Positions 17,045-26,410 of a DNA stretch of 64,000 nucleotides are shown here, in pieces; within the stretch, counting starts at the first letter, position 1; each line of letters begins with the position of its first letter. The notes beneath the pieces are model-generated. The model made no database searches and was not told where the DNA came from. It saw nothing but the letters and a program-made list of their open reading frames with translations. Where the stretch lies: contig JBMHDH010000026.1 in assembly GCA_049889495.1 (NCBI GenBank), positions 15,017 through 79,016 on the forward strand. Reading direction: 5' to 3'. A program made the translations under genes and the position numbers. This DNA is from UBA685 sp049889495. GTDB taxonomy: Bacteria; Pseudomonadota; Alphaproteobacteria; Puniceispirillales; Puniceispirillaceae.

Positions 17045-17884
17045 ATGTTTTTCTGGTTATCAAAAATAATGGCGGTTTTATTAGAACCTGTTTTTCACAG
17101 CTTGATTCTGCTTGGGCTTGGGCTGTTATTGAAAAAGATCGTAAGCTATCGCAAAAAAGGGATCTATGCCACGCGCCATGGCGGCTCTTTTCTTACAAAA
17201 CTAGCGTCATTCATGATTGGCTTTGGTGTTTTATTGCCTGTCTTCTACAGCTTTGTACCACCAGCCCAAATGATTATGCGTCACATTGAAGGCCCGCAAA
17301 CTGCGCTTGATTGGCCCATGCCAGATCATCTTGATGGAATCATTATCCTGGGGGGTCATGCCGAAGGGGGCGCGATTGCCACGACAAGAAAGCAAGGCCA
17401 GTTAAATGGCGCAGCTGAACGCTTTATCGCAGGCCTTAGCCTTGCCACCTATTATCCAGATGTGCCTGTGGTGTTTTCTGGCATGTCAGGTCATTTAAAT
17501 CACCGCGGCTGGAGCGAAGCAGATTCAATACGCAATTTGCTGTCACAAATGCAAATATCATCTGATTCTATTTTCTTTGAAGAGACATCACGCAATAGTT
17601 ATGAGAATGCGGTTGAAACAAAAATATTATTGCAACCCACCCCTGACGGGCACTATTTGCTGGTGACATCTGCCAGTCATATGCCGCGCGCTCGTGCAAG
17701 TTTTCGTGCAGCAGGCTGGCCAGAAATGCTGGCTTACCGCGTTGATTATTTATCCCCCACAACAGGCGCAAGCCATCTGTTTCATGCCAGCACAGGCTTT
17801 GCTATTTGGCGACGCATTTATCATGAGACTATTGGCATGATGGTCTATCTTGCAACAGGCCGCGCCACATTAAAAGATGGTTAA
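17045..17884 (+). CDS. ElyC/SanA/YdcF-family (DUF218) membrane protein
   Basis: 279 residues from ATG 17045. A GTG twelve codons earlier is possible, but the ATG begins directly with the membrane segment. DUF218 proteins include ElyC and SanA, linked in Escherichia coli to envelope and peptidoglycan integrity; biochemical roles are poorly known. Seen: two N-terminal hydrophobic segments (about 3-28 and 46-67), GIIILGGHAEGGAIATTRK, NGAAERFIAGLSLATYYPDVPVVFSG, and the family core SRNSYENAVETKILL, LLVTSASHMPRARASF. The region after the second membrane segment is probably periplasmic. Convergent with ftsY (31-nt gap). Confidence 0.82.
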   Translation: MFFWLSKIMAVLLEPVFHSLILLGLGLLLKKIVSYRKKGIYATRHGGSFLTKLASFMIGFGVLLPVFYSFVPPAQMIMRHIEGPQTALDWPMPDHLDGIIILGGHAEGGAIATTRKQGQLNGAAERFIAGLSLATYYPDVPVVFSGMSGHLNHRGWSEADSIRNLLSQMQISSDSIFFEETSRNSYENAVETKILLQPTPDGHYLLVTSASHMPRARASFRAAGWPEMLAYRVDYLSPTTGASHLFHASTGFAIWRRIYHETIGMMVYLATGRATLKDG

Positions 17885-17915
17885 GGTAGCGCGTGGCCGC
17901 TAGCCTTCCTCTCTA

Positions 17916-18878
17916 TTATTTGGCTTCTTGCGTATCAGGTAGGGCTTCGACAGGCACACCCACCAAGGCGGCGGCAAATTCATCAGCTTGGAAATTTTCA
18001 AGATCATCTGCGCTTTCACCAACACCCACCATGTGAACAGGCAAACCAAATTGATCAGCCAAAGTCACAACAATGCCGCCCTTGGCAGAGCCATCTAATT
18101 TGGTGATGATCATGCCTGTTAATTTGGCAACATCTGAAAAAGCTTTGGTTTGTGAAATGGCATTTTGCCCGACGGTACCATCTAGGACAATGATGCTGTC
18201 ATGCGGCGCTGTGTCATCAAATTTGCCAATCACACGGTGAATTTTTGCCAATTCTTCCATTAATTCTGTGCGATTTTGCAAACGACCAGCGGTATCAATA
18301 ATCAGTAAATCAGTGCCAGTTTGATTGGCTTTTTCCATGGCCTGATAGGCCAAGGCCGCGGCATCTGCACCTGGCGCACCTGAAATGACAGGCGTATCAG
18401 TGCGCAGGCCCCAGCCTTGTAATTGTTCAGTGGCGGCGGCACGAAAGGTATCACCTGCGGCCAACATGACGCTTTTGCCTTGATCTTGAAAGCGGCGTGC
18501 CAGCTTGCCACAAGTCGTTGTTTTGCCAGAACCATTCACCCCCACAAGCAAAATCACATGCGGGCGCTTTTCATCATCAATCACCAATGGTTTTTCAGCT
18601 GGCAAAAGCCTGTCACGCAATAGGCCAGCCAGAGCCCCGCGCCATAAATGATCATCTGATGTGGTATCATCATCTGCTTTTTGCAATTTCATCGATCCCA
18701 GCGTCTCAGCCAATTGCGCAGATACAGATGGCCCAATGTCTGAGGCAATTAAGGCATCTTCCAAATCTTCGAGATCTGAGGCATCAATTTTTTTTGAGGA
18801 GAAAAGGCCTGTTAAGCTATCCGTCATTTTTGATGAGGATTTTTTCAGACCCTTTGTCAGTTTCTGGAACCAGCTCAT
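17916..18878 (-). CDS. ftsY: Signal recognition particle receptor FtsY
   Basis: 320 residues. Membrane-associated SRP GTPase that docks Ffh-ribosome complexes. The acidic A domain of enteric FtsY is essentially absent; the protein starts at the NG region with MSWFQKLTKGLKKSSSKMTD, which suits membrane binding by its basic helix. Seen: G1 GVNGSGKTTTCGKLARRF, G3 LIIDTAGRLQN, G4 TKLDGSAKGGIVV and VGVGESADDLENFQ. Its ATG overlaps the mtaB stop (ATGA), so the two are translationally coupled. Confidence 0.97.
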   Translation of the reverse strand: MSWFQKLTKGLKKSSSKMTDSLTGLFSSKKIDASDLEDLEDALIASDIGPSVSAQLAETLGSMKLQKADDDTTSDDHLWRGALAGLLRDRLLPAEKPLVIDDEKRPHVILLVGVNGSGKTTTCGKLARRFQDQGKSVMLAAGDTFRAAATEQLQGWGLRTDTPVISGAPGADAAALAYQAMEKANQTGTDLLIIDTAGRLQNRTELMEELAKIHRVIGKFDDTAPHDSIIVLDGTVGQNAISQTKAFSDVAKLTGMIITKLDGSAKGGIVVTLADQFGLPVHMVGVGESADDLENFQADEFAAALVGVPVEALPDTQEAK

Positions 18879-20155
18879 GAAACCTGTCTTTCTGCTATCA
18901 AATAATCACCGTCACGCTTCATCAGGCGAACCGATATAATATCACCAGACGCCACCAAATCATCACCTGATAATCTGACTTTGGCAAAATTACGCAAATG
19001 CCCATGATTGCCTTTTTCAACCAGCATTTCATCACATGTGCCAACCAGCCTATCTAATGTGCCAGATAACAAGCTTTGGCCAAGCATGCGCAATTCTTTT
19101 GACCGTGATTTGATTATCTGGCCTGGCAGCTGTGGTAATTTCGCAGCAGGCGTGCCTTCACGCGGCGAATAGCCAAAGACATGAAGAAGCGGAATGTCAC
19201 ATTGTTGCAACAAATCAAGGCTTGATTGATGGGCCACATCATCTTCGGTGGGAAAGCCAGCAATCATATCAGCGCCAAAGACCACATCAGGGCGCAGACG
19301 GCGCGCTTGTTCGACAAATCGCACAACATCACGCGCCAGATGGCGACGCTTCATCCGCTTCAAAATTAAATCATCACCATGTTGCACAGATAAATGCAAA
19401 TGCGGCATTAATCGCGGCTCATTGGCAAGCGCATCCATCAGATGATGATCTGGTTCAGCAGGATCAATTGATGATAAGCGCAAACGTGGCAATTCTGGCA
19501 CATGTTTTAAGATTTGTTTGACCAATTGGCCCAAGCGCGGTTTGTCTGGCAAATCGCTGCCCCAGCTGGTGATATCAACCCCTGTCAACACCACTTCATT
19601 GGTGCCAGATGCGACCAATTTGCGAACAGATTCTACCACAGCACCACTGCCAACAGACCGCGAGGGGCCTCTGCCATAGGGGATGATGCAAAAGGTACAA
19701 CGGTGATCACAACCTTGCTGAACCTGAAGAAAGGCTCTGGTATGATCGTCAAATTCGTCAATGAAATGGCTTGCGGTTTCTCTGATTTCCATCACATCGC
19801 TGACATGGACAGGGGCCAATAGCCCGTCACTTAACGAATGCCAACTAGCAGGATCTAGCTTATCATGATTGCCTATCACATGATCCACTTCTGGCAAATT
19901 TGACCAACTGGCAGGATCAATTTGGGCCGCACAACCTGTTACAATGATTTTGGCATCTGGCTTTTCGCGGCGCCATTTGCGAATCGATTGGCGCGCTTGT
20001 TTTTCAGCTTCTTGTGTAACCGCACAAGTATTGATGATAATCGCATCTGATAATCCTGCGTCATGGGCGTGATTGCGCACAACCTCAGATTCCCAAATAT
20101 TCAATCGGCACCCAAAGGTTTCAACTTGTGGACGATTTGAACTCATGCCAGACAT
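18875..20155 (-). CDS. mtaB: tRNA t6A37 methylthiotransferase MtaB
   Basis: 426 residues, radical-SAM methylthiotransferase that turns t6A37 into ms2t6A. Seen: N-terminal UPF0004 domain (ETFGCRLNIWESE, NTCAVTQEAEKQARQSIRK), radical-SAM CxxxCxxC in QQGCDHRCTFCIIPYGRG near residue 152, HLSVQHGDD and a C-terminal TRAM-like domain. RimO and MiaB are relatives; the GCRLN / CAVTQEAE wording fits MtaB. The start at 20155 is conventional; an ATG three codons later is possible. It lies 23 nt after dapF. Confidence 0.93.
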   Translation of the reverse strand: MSGMSSNRPQVETFGCRLNIWESEVVRNHAHDAGLSDAIIINTCAVTQEAEKQARQSIRKWRREKPDAKIIVTGCAAQIDPASWSNLPEVDHVIGNHDKLDPASWHSLSDGLLAPVHVSDVMEIRETASHFIDEFDDHTRAFLQVQQGCDHRCTFCIIPYGRGPSRSVGSGAVVESVRKLVASGTNEVVLTGVDITSWGSDLPDKPRLGQLVKQILKHVPELPRLRLSSIDPAEPDHHLMDALANEPRLMPHLHLSVQHGDDLILKRMKRRHLARDVVRFVEQARRLRPDVVFGADMIAGFPTEDDVAHQSSLDLLQQCDIPLLHVFGYSPREGTPAAKLPQLPGQIIKSRSKELRMLGQSLLSGTLDRLVGTCDEMLVEKGNHGHLRNFAKVRLSGDDLVASGDIISVRLMKRDGDYLIAERQVS

Positions 20156-20178
20156 AAACCCTTTGTTATAGCGCCTGA

Positions 20179-21102
20179 TTATGCGCCTGATGATCGCTCA
20201 GATTGGGCTTTTGCAAACGCCTCTGCCAAATCACCAGATAACACACCTTCATAACTCAACGAAGCTGGCCCACGCATCAAGACATGGCCATTATGTGATC
20301 CTGTATCTTCTTGCCATTCAATGAATAACGAGCCGCCATCTAGCACCACTTCAACATGCCTTTGCGTTAAACCGCGCCGACAGGCCGCAACAGCAACAGC
20401 ACATGCCCCAGACCCGCAAGCACGCGTGATCCCAACGCCGCGTTCAAAAACACGCATTCTGATTTTGTTGTCACTGATCACATGCGCAAATGAGATATTG
20501 GCCGCTTGTGGGAAGATCGCAAATCTCTCTAGCGCTGCGCCGCGGCGTGCCACATCAACCTTGTCTGCATCTTCGACAAATAACACCGCATGCGGATTAC
20601 CCATGGAAAGACAAACCGCCGTGATATCTTCAAGAGGTGATAAATCAACATCAAGGGTATCCATCTCATGCGATAGTGGCACATCTTGCCAGCCAAGCAT
20701 CGCAGGGCCCATATCCACCTCGATTAAATCATCAATCAAGCGCGCTGTTAAATGACCTGCCATTGTTTCGATAATCACATCATTTTTGTCTGTTTCTGCC
20801 ATGATCAAAGAGGCAACACAACGCGTGCCATTGCCGCATGCACCTGTATGACTGCCATCTTGATTGCGCATATCTAAATAGACATCGCCGCCTTCTTTGG
20901 CATCACGCAAAATCATAATCTGATCACAGCCAATGCCCATTTGCCGATCAGCCAGCAATCTTGCGACTGTTTCATCCAATGTGAAATCACCCATCGGACC
21001 ATTGGCGCGCGCATCTAGAACAATGAAATCATTGCCTAGGCCATGCATTTTTAAAAAGGGCATTTTTAAAAAGGGCATCTTTAAATCGGGCATCTGTGTC
21101 AT
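20179..21102 (-). CDS. dapF: Diaminopimelate epimerase
   Basis: 307 residues. Interconverts LL- and meso-diaminopimelate for lysine and peptidoglycan. The two catalytic cysteines are visible in GACGNGTRCVA (about residue 90) and TRACGSGACAVAVAACR (about 235). The conserved start of the family, KMHGLGNDFIVLDARANG, begins at residue 19; the 18 residues before it come from a 15-bp tandem repeat (three units, 21049-21093), each supplying an ATG. The true start may therefore be 21102, 21093, 21078, 21063 or 21048. Ribosome sites are weak for all. Confidence 0.95.
   Translation of the reverse strand: MTQMPDLKMPFLKMPFLKMHGLGNDFIVLDARANGPMGDFTLDETVARLLADRQMGIGCDQIMILRDAKEGGDVYLDMRNQDGSHTGACGNGTRCVASLIMAETDKNDVIIETMAGHLTARLIDDLIEVDMGPAMLGWQDVPLSHEMDTLDVDLSPLEDITAVCLSMGNPHAVLFVEDADKVDVARRGAALERFAIFPQAANISFAHVISDNKIRMRVFERGVGITRACGSGACAVAVAACRRGLTQRHVEVVLDGGSLFIEWQEDTGSHNGHVLMRGPASLSYEGVLSGDLAEAFAKAQSERSSGA
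21049..21093. repeat. Three 15-bp units at the dapF start
   Basis: Minus-strand units ATGCCCGATTTAAAG (21093-21079), ATGCCCTTTTTAAAA (21078-21064) and an identical third copy (21063-21049), directly before the conserved ATG-CAT of dapF. They encode MPDLK, MPFLK, MPFLK. Confidence 0.97.
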
Positions 21103-21159
21103 GACACGCCTATGGTAAAAAATGGGATCAAGCAGCTTATCTGCCAGCCTTATAACACA

Positions 21160-21939
21160 TTATGACAAGATAAGGGAAATCGGCACATGATCAGATGGTT
21201 TTTCCCACCCTCTCGCAGGGGCAAAAATCTCTGCTTTTGTGACAGTATCTTTGATATCTTGGCTGACAAAAATATGGTCAAGGCGGCGGCCGCGATTGCT
21301 GGCAAGATAATCACGCGCGCGGTAAGACCACCAGCTATATAGGATTTCATCTGGCCCAAAATAACGGCGCATCGCGTCATCCCAGCCCCCTTTTTCAATC
21401 AAAGCCAGTAATTTTTCACGCTCAATATCCGTATGGCTGACCACTTTACGAAGCTGTTTTGTGGACCAGACATCTTCTGCCAAAGGTGCGATATTCAAAT
21501 CACCTAGCATCACTGCTTTTTCAGGTGGTGTTTTGGCAAAATAGTCTGTGACCTCATTCACAAAATCCAGCTTATGGCCAAATTTCGGATTTTCATCTCG
21601 ATCTGGAATATCACCGCCAGCAGGAATGTAAAAATTATGAATGCGAATGCCATTGGCTGTGGCGGCAATATGGCGGCAATCTTCTTTACCAGCCCATAAT
21701 TCAAACGACACATCACTTAACGGGATGCGTGATAATATCGCGACCCCATTATAGGATTTTTCACCACGATAGGCCTGATGCGGATAACCAAGCTCTGCAA
21801 TCGCATCTGACGGAAATTGCGCATCTTGGCATTTTGTTTCCTGCAGGCAAATCACATCAGGCGAGACCTGTTTCATCACATCCGCCAATAAGGGCAGGCG
21901 CAAACGAACCGAATTAATATTCCAGCTGGTAATTTTCAT
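21160..21939 (-). CDS. xthA: Exodeoxyribonuclease III / AP endonuclease
   Basis: 259 residues, ExoIII family of base-excision repair nucleases acting at abasic sites. Seen: MKITSWNINSVRLRLPLL, the metal-binding glutamate in CLQETKCQD, HNFYIPAGGD, the catalytic GDLNIAPLAEDV, LDHIFVS and the final SDHVPISLIL. It stands between dapF (57-nt gap) and lolA (28-nt gap) on the same strand. Confidence 0.95.
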   Translation of the reverse strand: MKITSWNINSVRLRLPLLADVMKQVSPDVICLQETKCQDAQFPSDAIAELGYPHQAYRGEKSYNGVAILSRIPLSDVSFELWAGKEDCRHIAATANGIRIHNFYIPAGGDIPDRDENPKFGHKLDFVNEVTDYFAKTPPEKAVMLGDLNIAPLAEDVWSTKQLRKVVSHTDIEREKLLALIEKGGWDDAMRRYFGPDEILYSWWSYRARDYLASNRGRRLDHIFVSQDIKDTVTKAEIFAPARGWEKPSDHVPISLILS

Positions 21940-21967
21940 AAATAAACTTTCATGAGATCAAATTGAG

Positions 21968-22606
21968 TTAATTATCGCCTTGTGGGGATGAATAAGGCGG
22001 CAAGGCAAATAAGAAATTATTGAATGTTTCGCCATAGCGTGGATTTTGCAACGTGACTTTGGTGGTCACACCAACCGCATCTTCGATAATCCAGCGACGC
22101 AACGCAAAAGGGGTCTCGCTAAATTCCAAGGTCAAAGAGCCCGCCGCCTCGCCTGTTTCTTGTTCAAGCGTGATTGAGATAACGCCGTTTTCCACTTGTG
22201 AGATGGTATTAAATTTTTTGGACCGAAGCTGAATATCCTCTTGCAGCATCGGCGCAAAGGGCGTTGAGCCAATGGGATAGCTATTGACCTGTTTTTTGGC
22301 CCCTTCATCAACATGCAGCCAGCCTTGCGAGACTATCAATGCCACCTTGCCATCGCCATCATATTGCAAACGCATCTGCGACGGGCGCCGCAAATAGAGG
22401 GTGCCAGTTGCAGCACTGCCATCTGATGCAATTTGGGTAAATTCTGCCTTTAAGGTTGTGATTTTTTCAAACCATCTTTCAGCTTGTGAAATCACATCCC
22501 CATAAGCAGGGCGCAAGGCGAAATACATGACACAAAAACCCAGACAAAAGACCTGCCAAATGCCCAGCTTAAATACAGGTAAGATCGATTTGTTACTCTT
22601 GGTCAT
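21968..22606 (-). CDS. lolA: Outer-membrane lipoprotein carrier LolA
   Basis: 212 residues from ATG 22606, which has GAGGTG 10 nt upstream and overlaps the ftsK stop by 14 nt; a longer in-frame start would lie deep inside ftsK. LolA carries lipoproteins across the periplasm. Seen: an N-terminal signal segment with core LGIWQVFCLGFCVMYFAL, probably cleaved after a Pro-Ala-Tyr-Gly stretch, then ISQAERWFEKITTLKAEFTQ, GTLYLRRPSQMRLQYD and a C-terminal NPRYGETFNNFLFALP. The ftsK-lolA order is common in Alphaproteobacteria. Confidence 0.9.
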   Translation of the reverse strand: MTKSNKSILPVFKLGIWQVFCLGFCVMYFALRPAYGDVISQAERWFEKITTLKAEFTQIASDGSAATGTLYLRRPSQMRLQYDGDGKVALIVSQGWLHVDEGAKKQVNSYPIGSTPFAPMLQEDIQLRSKKFNTISQVENGVISITLEQETGEAAGSLTLEFSETPFALRRWIIEDAVGVTTKVTLQNPRYGETFNNFLFALPPYSSPQGDN

Positions 22607-25022
22607 TTTGCAACAACACCTCTCTTTTGCCAACATGATTGGCTTTGCTGATGATGCCAGCTGATTCCATTTCTTCGATGATGGTCGCGGCGCGGTTATA
22701 ACCAATTTTCAAATGGCGTTGCACAAAGCTGGTGGACGCTTTTTGTTCGCGCACAACCAAGGCGACCGCTTGATCATAAAGTGATTCGCCTGTTGGCTGT
22801 GGCACCCCGCCAGCCCCAGCGGCAGTGGCATCATCTTCTGCTTCTGCTGTGACTCTATCATCATATTCAGGCTCTCCTTGGGCACGCAAGAAATCGGCCA
22901 CTTTTTCAACTTCTCTGTCTTCCATAAACGGGCCATGCACACGTTTAATGCGTCCCCCATTTTCCAAGAACAACATATCACCACGGCCAAGCAATTGTTC
23001 TGCGCCTTGCTCTCCTAAGATGGTGCGGCTGTCAATTTTTGAGGTCACGGAAAATGAAATACGTGTTGGGAAATTGGCTTTGATGGTGCCTGTGATCACA
23101 TCAACAGACGGGCGCTGTGTTGCCATAATCACATGAATACCAGCGGCACGCGCCATTTGGGCCAACCGTTGCACGGCAGCTTCGATATCCTTGCCAGCCA
23201 CCAACATCAAATCAGCGACCTCATCAATAATCACAACAATGAATGGCAATGGTGCCAAATCCAAAATTTGTTCTTCAAAAACAGGCTTGCCTGTTTCGGC
23301 ATCAAAGCCTGTTTGAACACGCCTTGTTAACACCTCGCCTGCTTCTCTTGCTTCGCGCAATCTTTCATTATAGCCCGTGATATTACGCACACCCAATTTC
23401 GACATATTGAAATAGCGGGTTTCCATCTCGCGCACAGCCCATTTCAGCGATGTCACTGCCTTAGAGGGGTCTGTCACAACAGGGGATAAAAGATGCGGAA
23501 TGCCATCATACACAGATAATTCTAGCATTTTTGGATCAATCATAATCAGCCGACAAGTTTCAGGCGTATGGCGATAAAGCAATGATAAAATCATGGCATT
23601 AATCCCAACTGATTTCCCTGAACCTGTGGTACCTGCGACCAATAGATGTGGCATCTTTGCCAAATCGGTAACAACAGGCGCCCCCGCGATATCTTTGCCC
23701 AGACAAATCGGCAAAGCATCTGTGTTTTCTGTCCAGACAGGATCATCCATGATATCGCGAAGCAGCACCGTATCACGGCTTTTATTTGGCATTTCAATAC
23801 CAATGATATTGTGACCTGGCACAACAGCAACACGCACCGATAAAGCCGACATAGAACGCGCAATATCATCTGCTAGCGCGATCACTCTTTGAGATTTTGT
23901 GCCAGCGGCTGGGTTTAATCCATAGCGCGTTACCACAGGGCCATAGGCCACATCCTTGATTTCGCCATTCACACCAAAATCACCAAGCACCTCTTCTAGC
24001 GCGGTGGCGTTTTCTTGCAATACCGCATCCCCTGGCCCTTCTGATGCTTTTGACGGCGGCTTTAATAAATTAGGAGATGGCAAGCGAAAGCCAGAGCTTG
24101 ATTCAAAATCAAAGCTAGTCTGATTTGTTTTGCCTGTTTTTGTGTTTCCTGTTTTGCCTTTGGCAGATGATGCCGCCTCATTCCCAGCTAGGCTGACATC
24201 TGCCCCTGGCACCAATACAGGCTCTGTGCGAATGGTTTGCTTTTTTGCTTTCTTTTCTTTTTTCTTTTTCTCTTTTGCCCTTGGCTTGTCACCATCTTGA
24301 TCAGCGAGGGTCTGGGTTGCGCCTGCCTGTCTTGCCGCTTCTTTCTTTGCTTTTCGGGCTGCGGCCCCACGTCCAAATAACGCTGTAATCCCAAGCCATA
24401 AATAGCGTGACGGTGCCATCACAATTTTGGTTGCCCCTCTGGCAACGCCCCAATCACGTTGCGAGACAGCCGTGACCCATAAATAGAAAGGCAGGGCCAC
24501 AAGTACCAAAAGACAAGTGACAATCAATTGCGCTTTACCAGCGGCCCAGTCTGGTAAATTAAAAAATCCAATAAGTGAGAGGGCGCCCTTATTCACATAA
24601 AGGCCAGCAATGCCGCCTTGCGGGGCATCCAGCAAAAGACGGGTGCCATATTCTGGCCCGCTTGTTAACGCCACAGCAAAAAACAACATCGGCATACGCC
24701 AATACCAAGACGGCAAGCCTGTATGGGTGAAAAACCGCATGGACCAGCTTAACAACGAAACAGGTACCAAAAAGGCAACAAGACCGAAACTTTTGAAAAA
24801 TAAATCGGCTGTGATGGCTCCTGCGACGCCCAATAAATTTTGCACATCCTCGCCAGTGGCTGTGTTAAAAGAGGGGTCCGTATCAGTGGCTGTGACAAAG
24901 GCCACAAGCAACCCTGCGCCAATGATGAATAACAACAAACCAAATACTTCAGATAGGCGATTGACCAAAAACCGCCGTACAACTGAAGAAATCACTGGTT
25001 TTGTGTTATCATCTTGCGCCAT
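22593..25022 (-). CDS. ftsK: DNA translocase FtsK
   Basis: 809 residues. Septal DNA pump that clears the dimer-resolution region at division. Seen: four to five N-terminal membrane segments (within about 20-205), a short basic/low-complexity linker with KKKKEKKAKK, the motor with Walker A LLVAGTTGSGKSVGINAM, FIVVIIDEVADLMLVAGK (Walker B) and ATQRPSVDVITGTIKANFP, and the C-terminal gamma winged helix from SLYDQAVALVVREQKAST for KOPS-type recognition. dapC lies 8 nt upstream and lolA overlaps by 14 nt, so dapC-ftsK-lolA look like one transcript. Confidence 0.97.
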   Translation of the reverse strand: MAQDDNTKPVISSVVRRFLVNRLSEVFGLLLFIIGAGLLVAFVTATDTDPSFNTATGEDVQNLLGVAGAITADLFFKSFGLVAFLVPVSLLSWSMRFFTHTGLPSWYWRMPMLFFAVALTSGPEYGTRLLLDAPQGGIAGLYVNKGALSLIGFFNLPDWAAGKAQLIVTCLLVLVALPFYLWVTAVSQRDWGVARGATKIVMAPSRYLWLGITALFGRGAAARKAKKEAARQAGATQTLADQDGDKPRAKEKKKKEKKAKKQTIRTEPVLVPGADVSLAGNEAASSAKGKTGNTKTGKTNQTSFDFESSSGFRLPSPNLLKPPSKASEGPGDAVLQENATALEEVLGDFGVNGEIKDVAYGPVVTRYGLNPAAGTKSQRVIALADDIARSMSALSVRVAVVPGHNIIGIEMPNKSRDTVLLRDIMDDPVWTENTDALPICLGKDIAGAPVVTDLAKMPHLLVAGTTGSGKSVGINAMILSLLYRHTPETCRLIMIDPKMLELSVYDGIPHLLSPVVTDPSKAVTSLKWAVREMETRYFNMSKLGVRNITGYNERLREAREAGEVLTRRVQTGFDAETGKPVFEEQILDLAPLPFIVVIIDEVADLMLVAGKDIEAAVQRLAQMARAAGIHVIMATQRPSVDVITGTIKANFPTRISFSVTSKIDSRTILGEQGAEQLLGRGDMLFLENGGRIKRVHGPFMEDREVEKVADFLRAQGEPEYDDRVTAEAEDDATAAGAGGVPQPTGESLYDQAVALVVREQKASTSFVQRHLKIGYNRAATIIEEMESAGIISKANHVGKREVLLQNDQE

Positions 25023-25030
25023 ATTTTTGC

Positions 25031-26218
25031 CTAGCCTTGTTCTTCTGTGGCCAATAATATGGCCAGCCTGTCTGCTGCTTCACGGATCGTATCATGATCA
25101 TGCACCAATGCCACGCGCACAAATCCTTGGCCAGGATTGCCTTGATCTGTGGTAAGTGCCATGAATCTGCCAGGCATTAAGCGTAAGGCTTGTTCGGCAT
25201 AAGCGCGTTTTGCAAATGCCAAATCATCTTTGACTTTCAGCCATATGAAAAAGCCGCCTTTTGGGACTGAAACGCCCAGCTTATCTTTCACTATATCAAA
25301 TGATGTCTGATAATGTTGGCGAATGGCTTGTGCATGGCTTTCATCACGATAAAGCGCGCCAGCTGCTTTTAGCAAAGGTGTGGGCACCAATGCCGCCCCA
25401 TTGCCAACCAATTTTTTATAAAGGCTGATGGCGCGTTCATCACCTGCCAAAAAACCAGCTCGCAGTCCTGCCGCGTTTGAACGTTTTGACAAAGAATTTA
25501 ACACCACCAAATGAGACAAACCATCACCCATTTCTGCAGCCGCTTCAAGAGCGCTGACGGGGGGCACATCACGCCAAATATCGGCATAACATTCATCAGA
25601 TAACAGCAAGAAATTATAGTGTCTTGCCAATTCCAATAAGCGTTTCAAATACGCTTTATCCGCATAATAGCCATGTGGGTTGGTGGGCGAACACATATAG
25701 AAAATCACAGTGCGTTGCAAAAGCGCATCATCAAGCTTATCCAAATCTGGCAAATAACCTGTTTCAGCGGTGCAATTCATCAACACAATCTCGCCGCCTG
25801 TGCCAAGCGAGCCAGCGCGCCACGCATGGTAAAACGGATTTGGCATCAAAGCCACAGCGTCTTTTTTGGCGCCTCTGACCATCTGACCAAGCATATGAAG
25901 CGGTTCTCTTGTGCCAACCACGGGCACGATATGGTGATCTGGTGACACTTGTGCGGCAACCATGTTGCCATAGCGGTTTTCAAGATAGCAAATAATATCA
26001 TCACGAAAGCCAGCATCACCATCTGCTTTGGGATAATTGGCCCATTTATCAGCATGGCTTGCCACTGTTTCTACCAATAAATCAGGGGCTGGCATTTGTG
26101 GCTCGCCAATTGTTAAATTGATTTCTCGAAGACCATCTGGGGAGGAGAGCTCTGCCAATGCGCCGCGCAATTGGATAAACATATTATCATCGAAAATTTT
26201 GAACTCTGGATTAAACAT
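25031..26218 (-). CDS. dapC: N-succinyldiaminopimelate aminotransferase (DapC-type)
   Basis: 395 residues, fold-type-I PLP aminotransferase. The preferred role is the succinyl-DAP aminotransferase step of lysine/peptidoglycan synthesis. Seen: LTIGEPQMPAPDLLVE, WANYPKADGDAGFRDDI, FYMCSPTNPHGYYADKAYL and the PLP lysine in VVLNSLSKRSNAAGLRAGF (about residue 235), then the C-terminal PGRFMAL arginine region. asd and dapF in the same window support the assignment, but general aspartate-family aminotransferases are close relatives. Confidence 0.85.
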   Translation of the reverse strand: MFNPEFKIFDDNMFIQLRGALAELSSPDGLREINLTIGEPQMPAPDLLVETVASHADKWANYPKADGDAGFRDDIICYLENRYGNMVAAQVSPDHHIVPVVGTREPLHMLGQMVRGAKKDAVALMPNPFYHAWRAGSLGTGGEIVLMNCTAETGYLPDLDKLDDALLQRTVIFYMCSPTNPHGYYADKAYLKRLLELARHYNFLLLSDECYADIWRDVPPVSALEAAAEMGDGLSHLVVLNSLSKRSNAAGLRAGFLAGDERAISLYKKLVGNGAALVPTPLLKAAGALYRDESHAQAIRQHYQTSFDIVKDKLGVSVPKGGFFIWLKVKDDLAFAKRAYAEQALRLMPGRFMALTTDQGNPGQGFVRVALVHDHDTIREAADRLAILLATEEQG

Positions 26219-26359
26219 ATCACAGCTCTTTGCAGGCGGCAGGAATCATAAAAAGGAATCTATCGAAAAATAGTCCAATTCGCAATATAATCAGCCATGA
26301 TAATCCGCTATTATAATAAGGTGTGGTGACAGAGCTCTATCATACCCAATAAGGCAATA

Positions 26360-26385
26360 TGATAAGGGACTGTGATAAGGGAATC
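26360..26385. repeat. 13-bp tandem duplication before the HAD phosphatase gene
   Basis: TGATAAGGGACTG (26360-26372) is followed by TGATAAGGGAATC (26373-26385). Each copy carries AAGGGA, a possible ribosome-binding core, upstream of the GTG/ATG starts at 26396-26417. Confidence 0.85.
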
Positions 26386-26410
26386 TGGCTGATTTGTGGC
26401 AAAGACAGAT

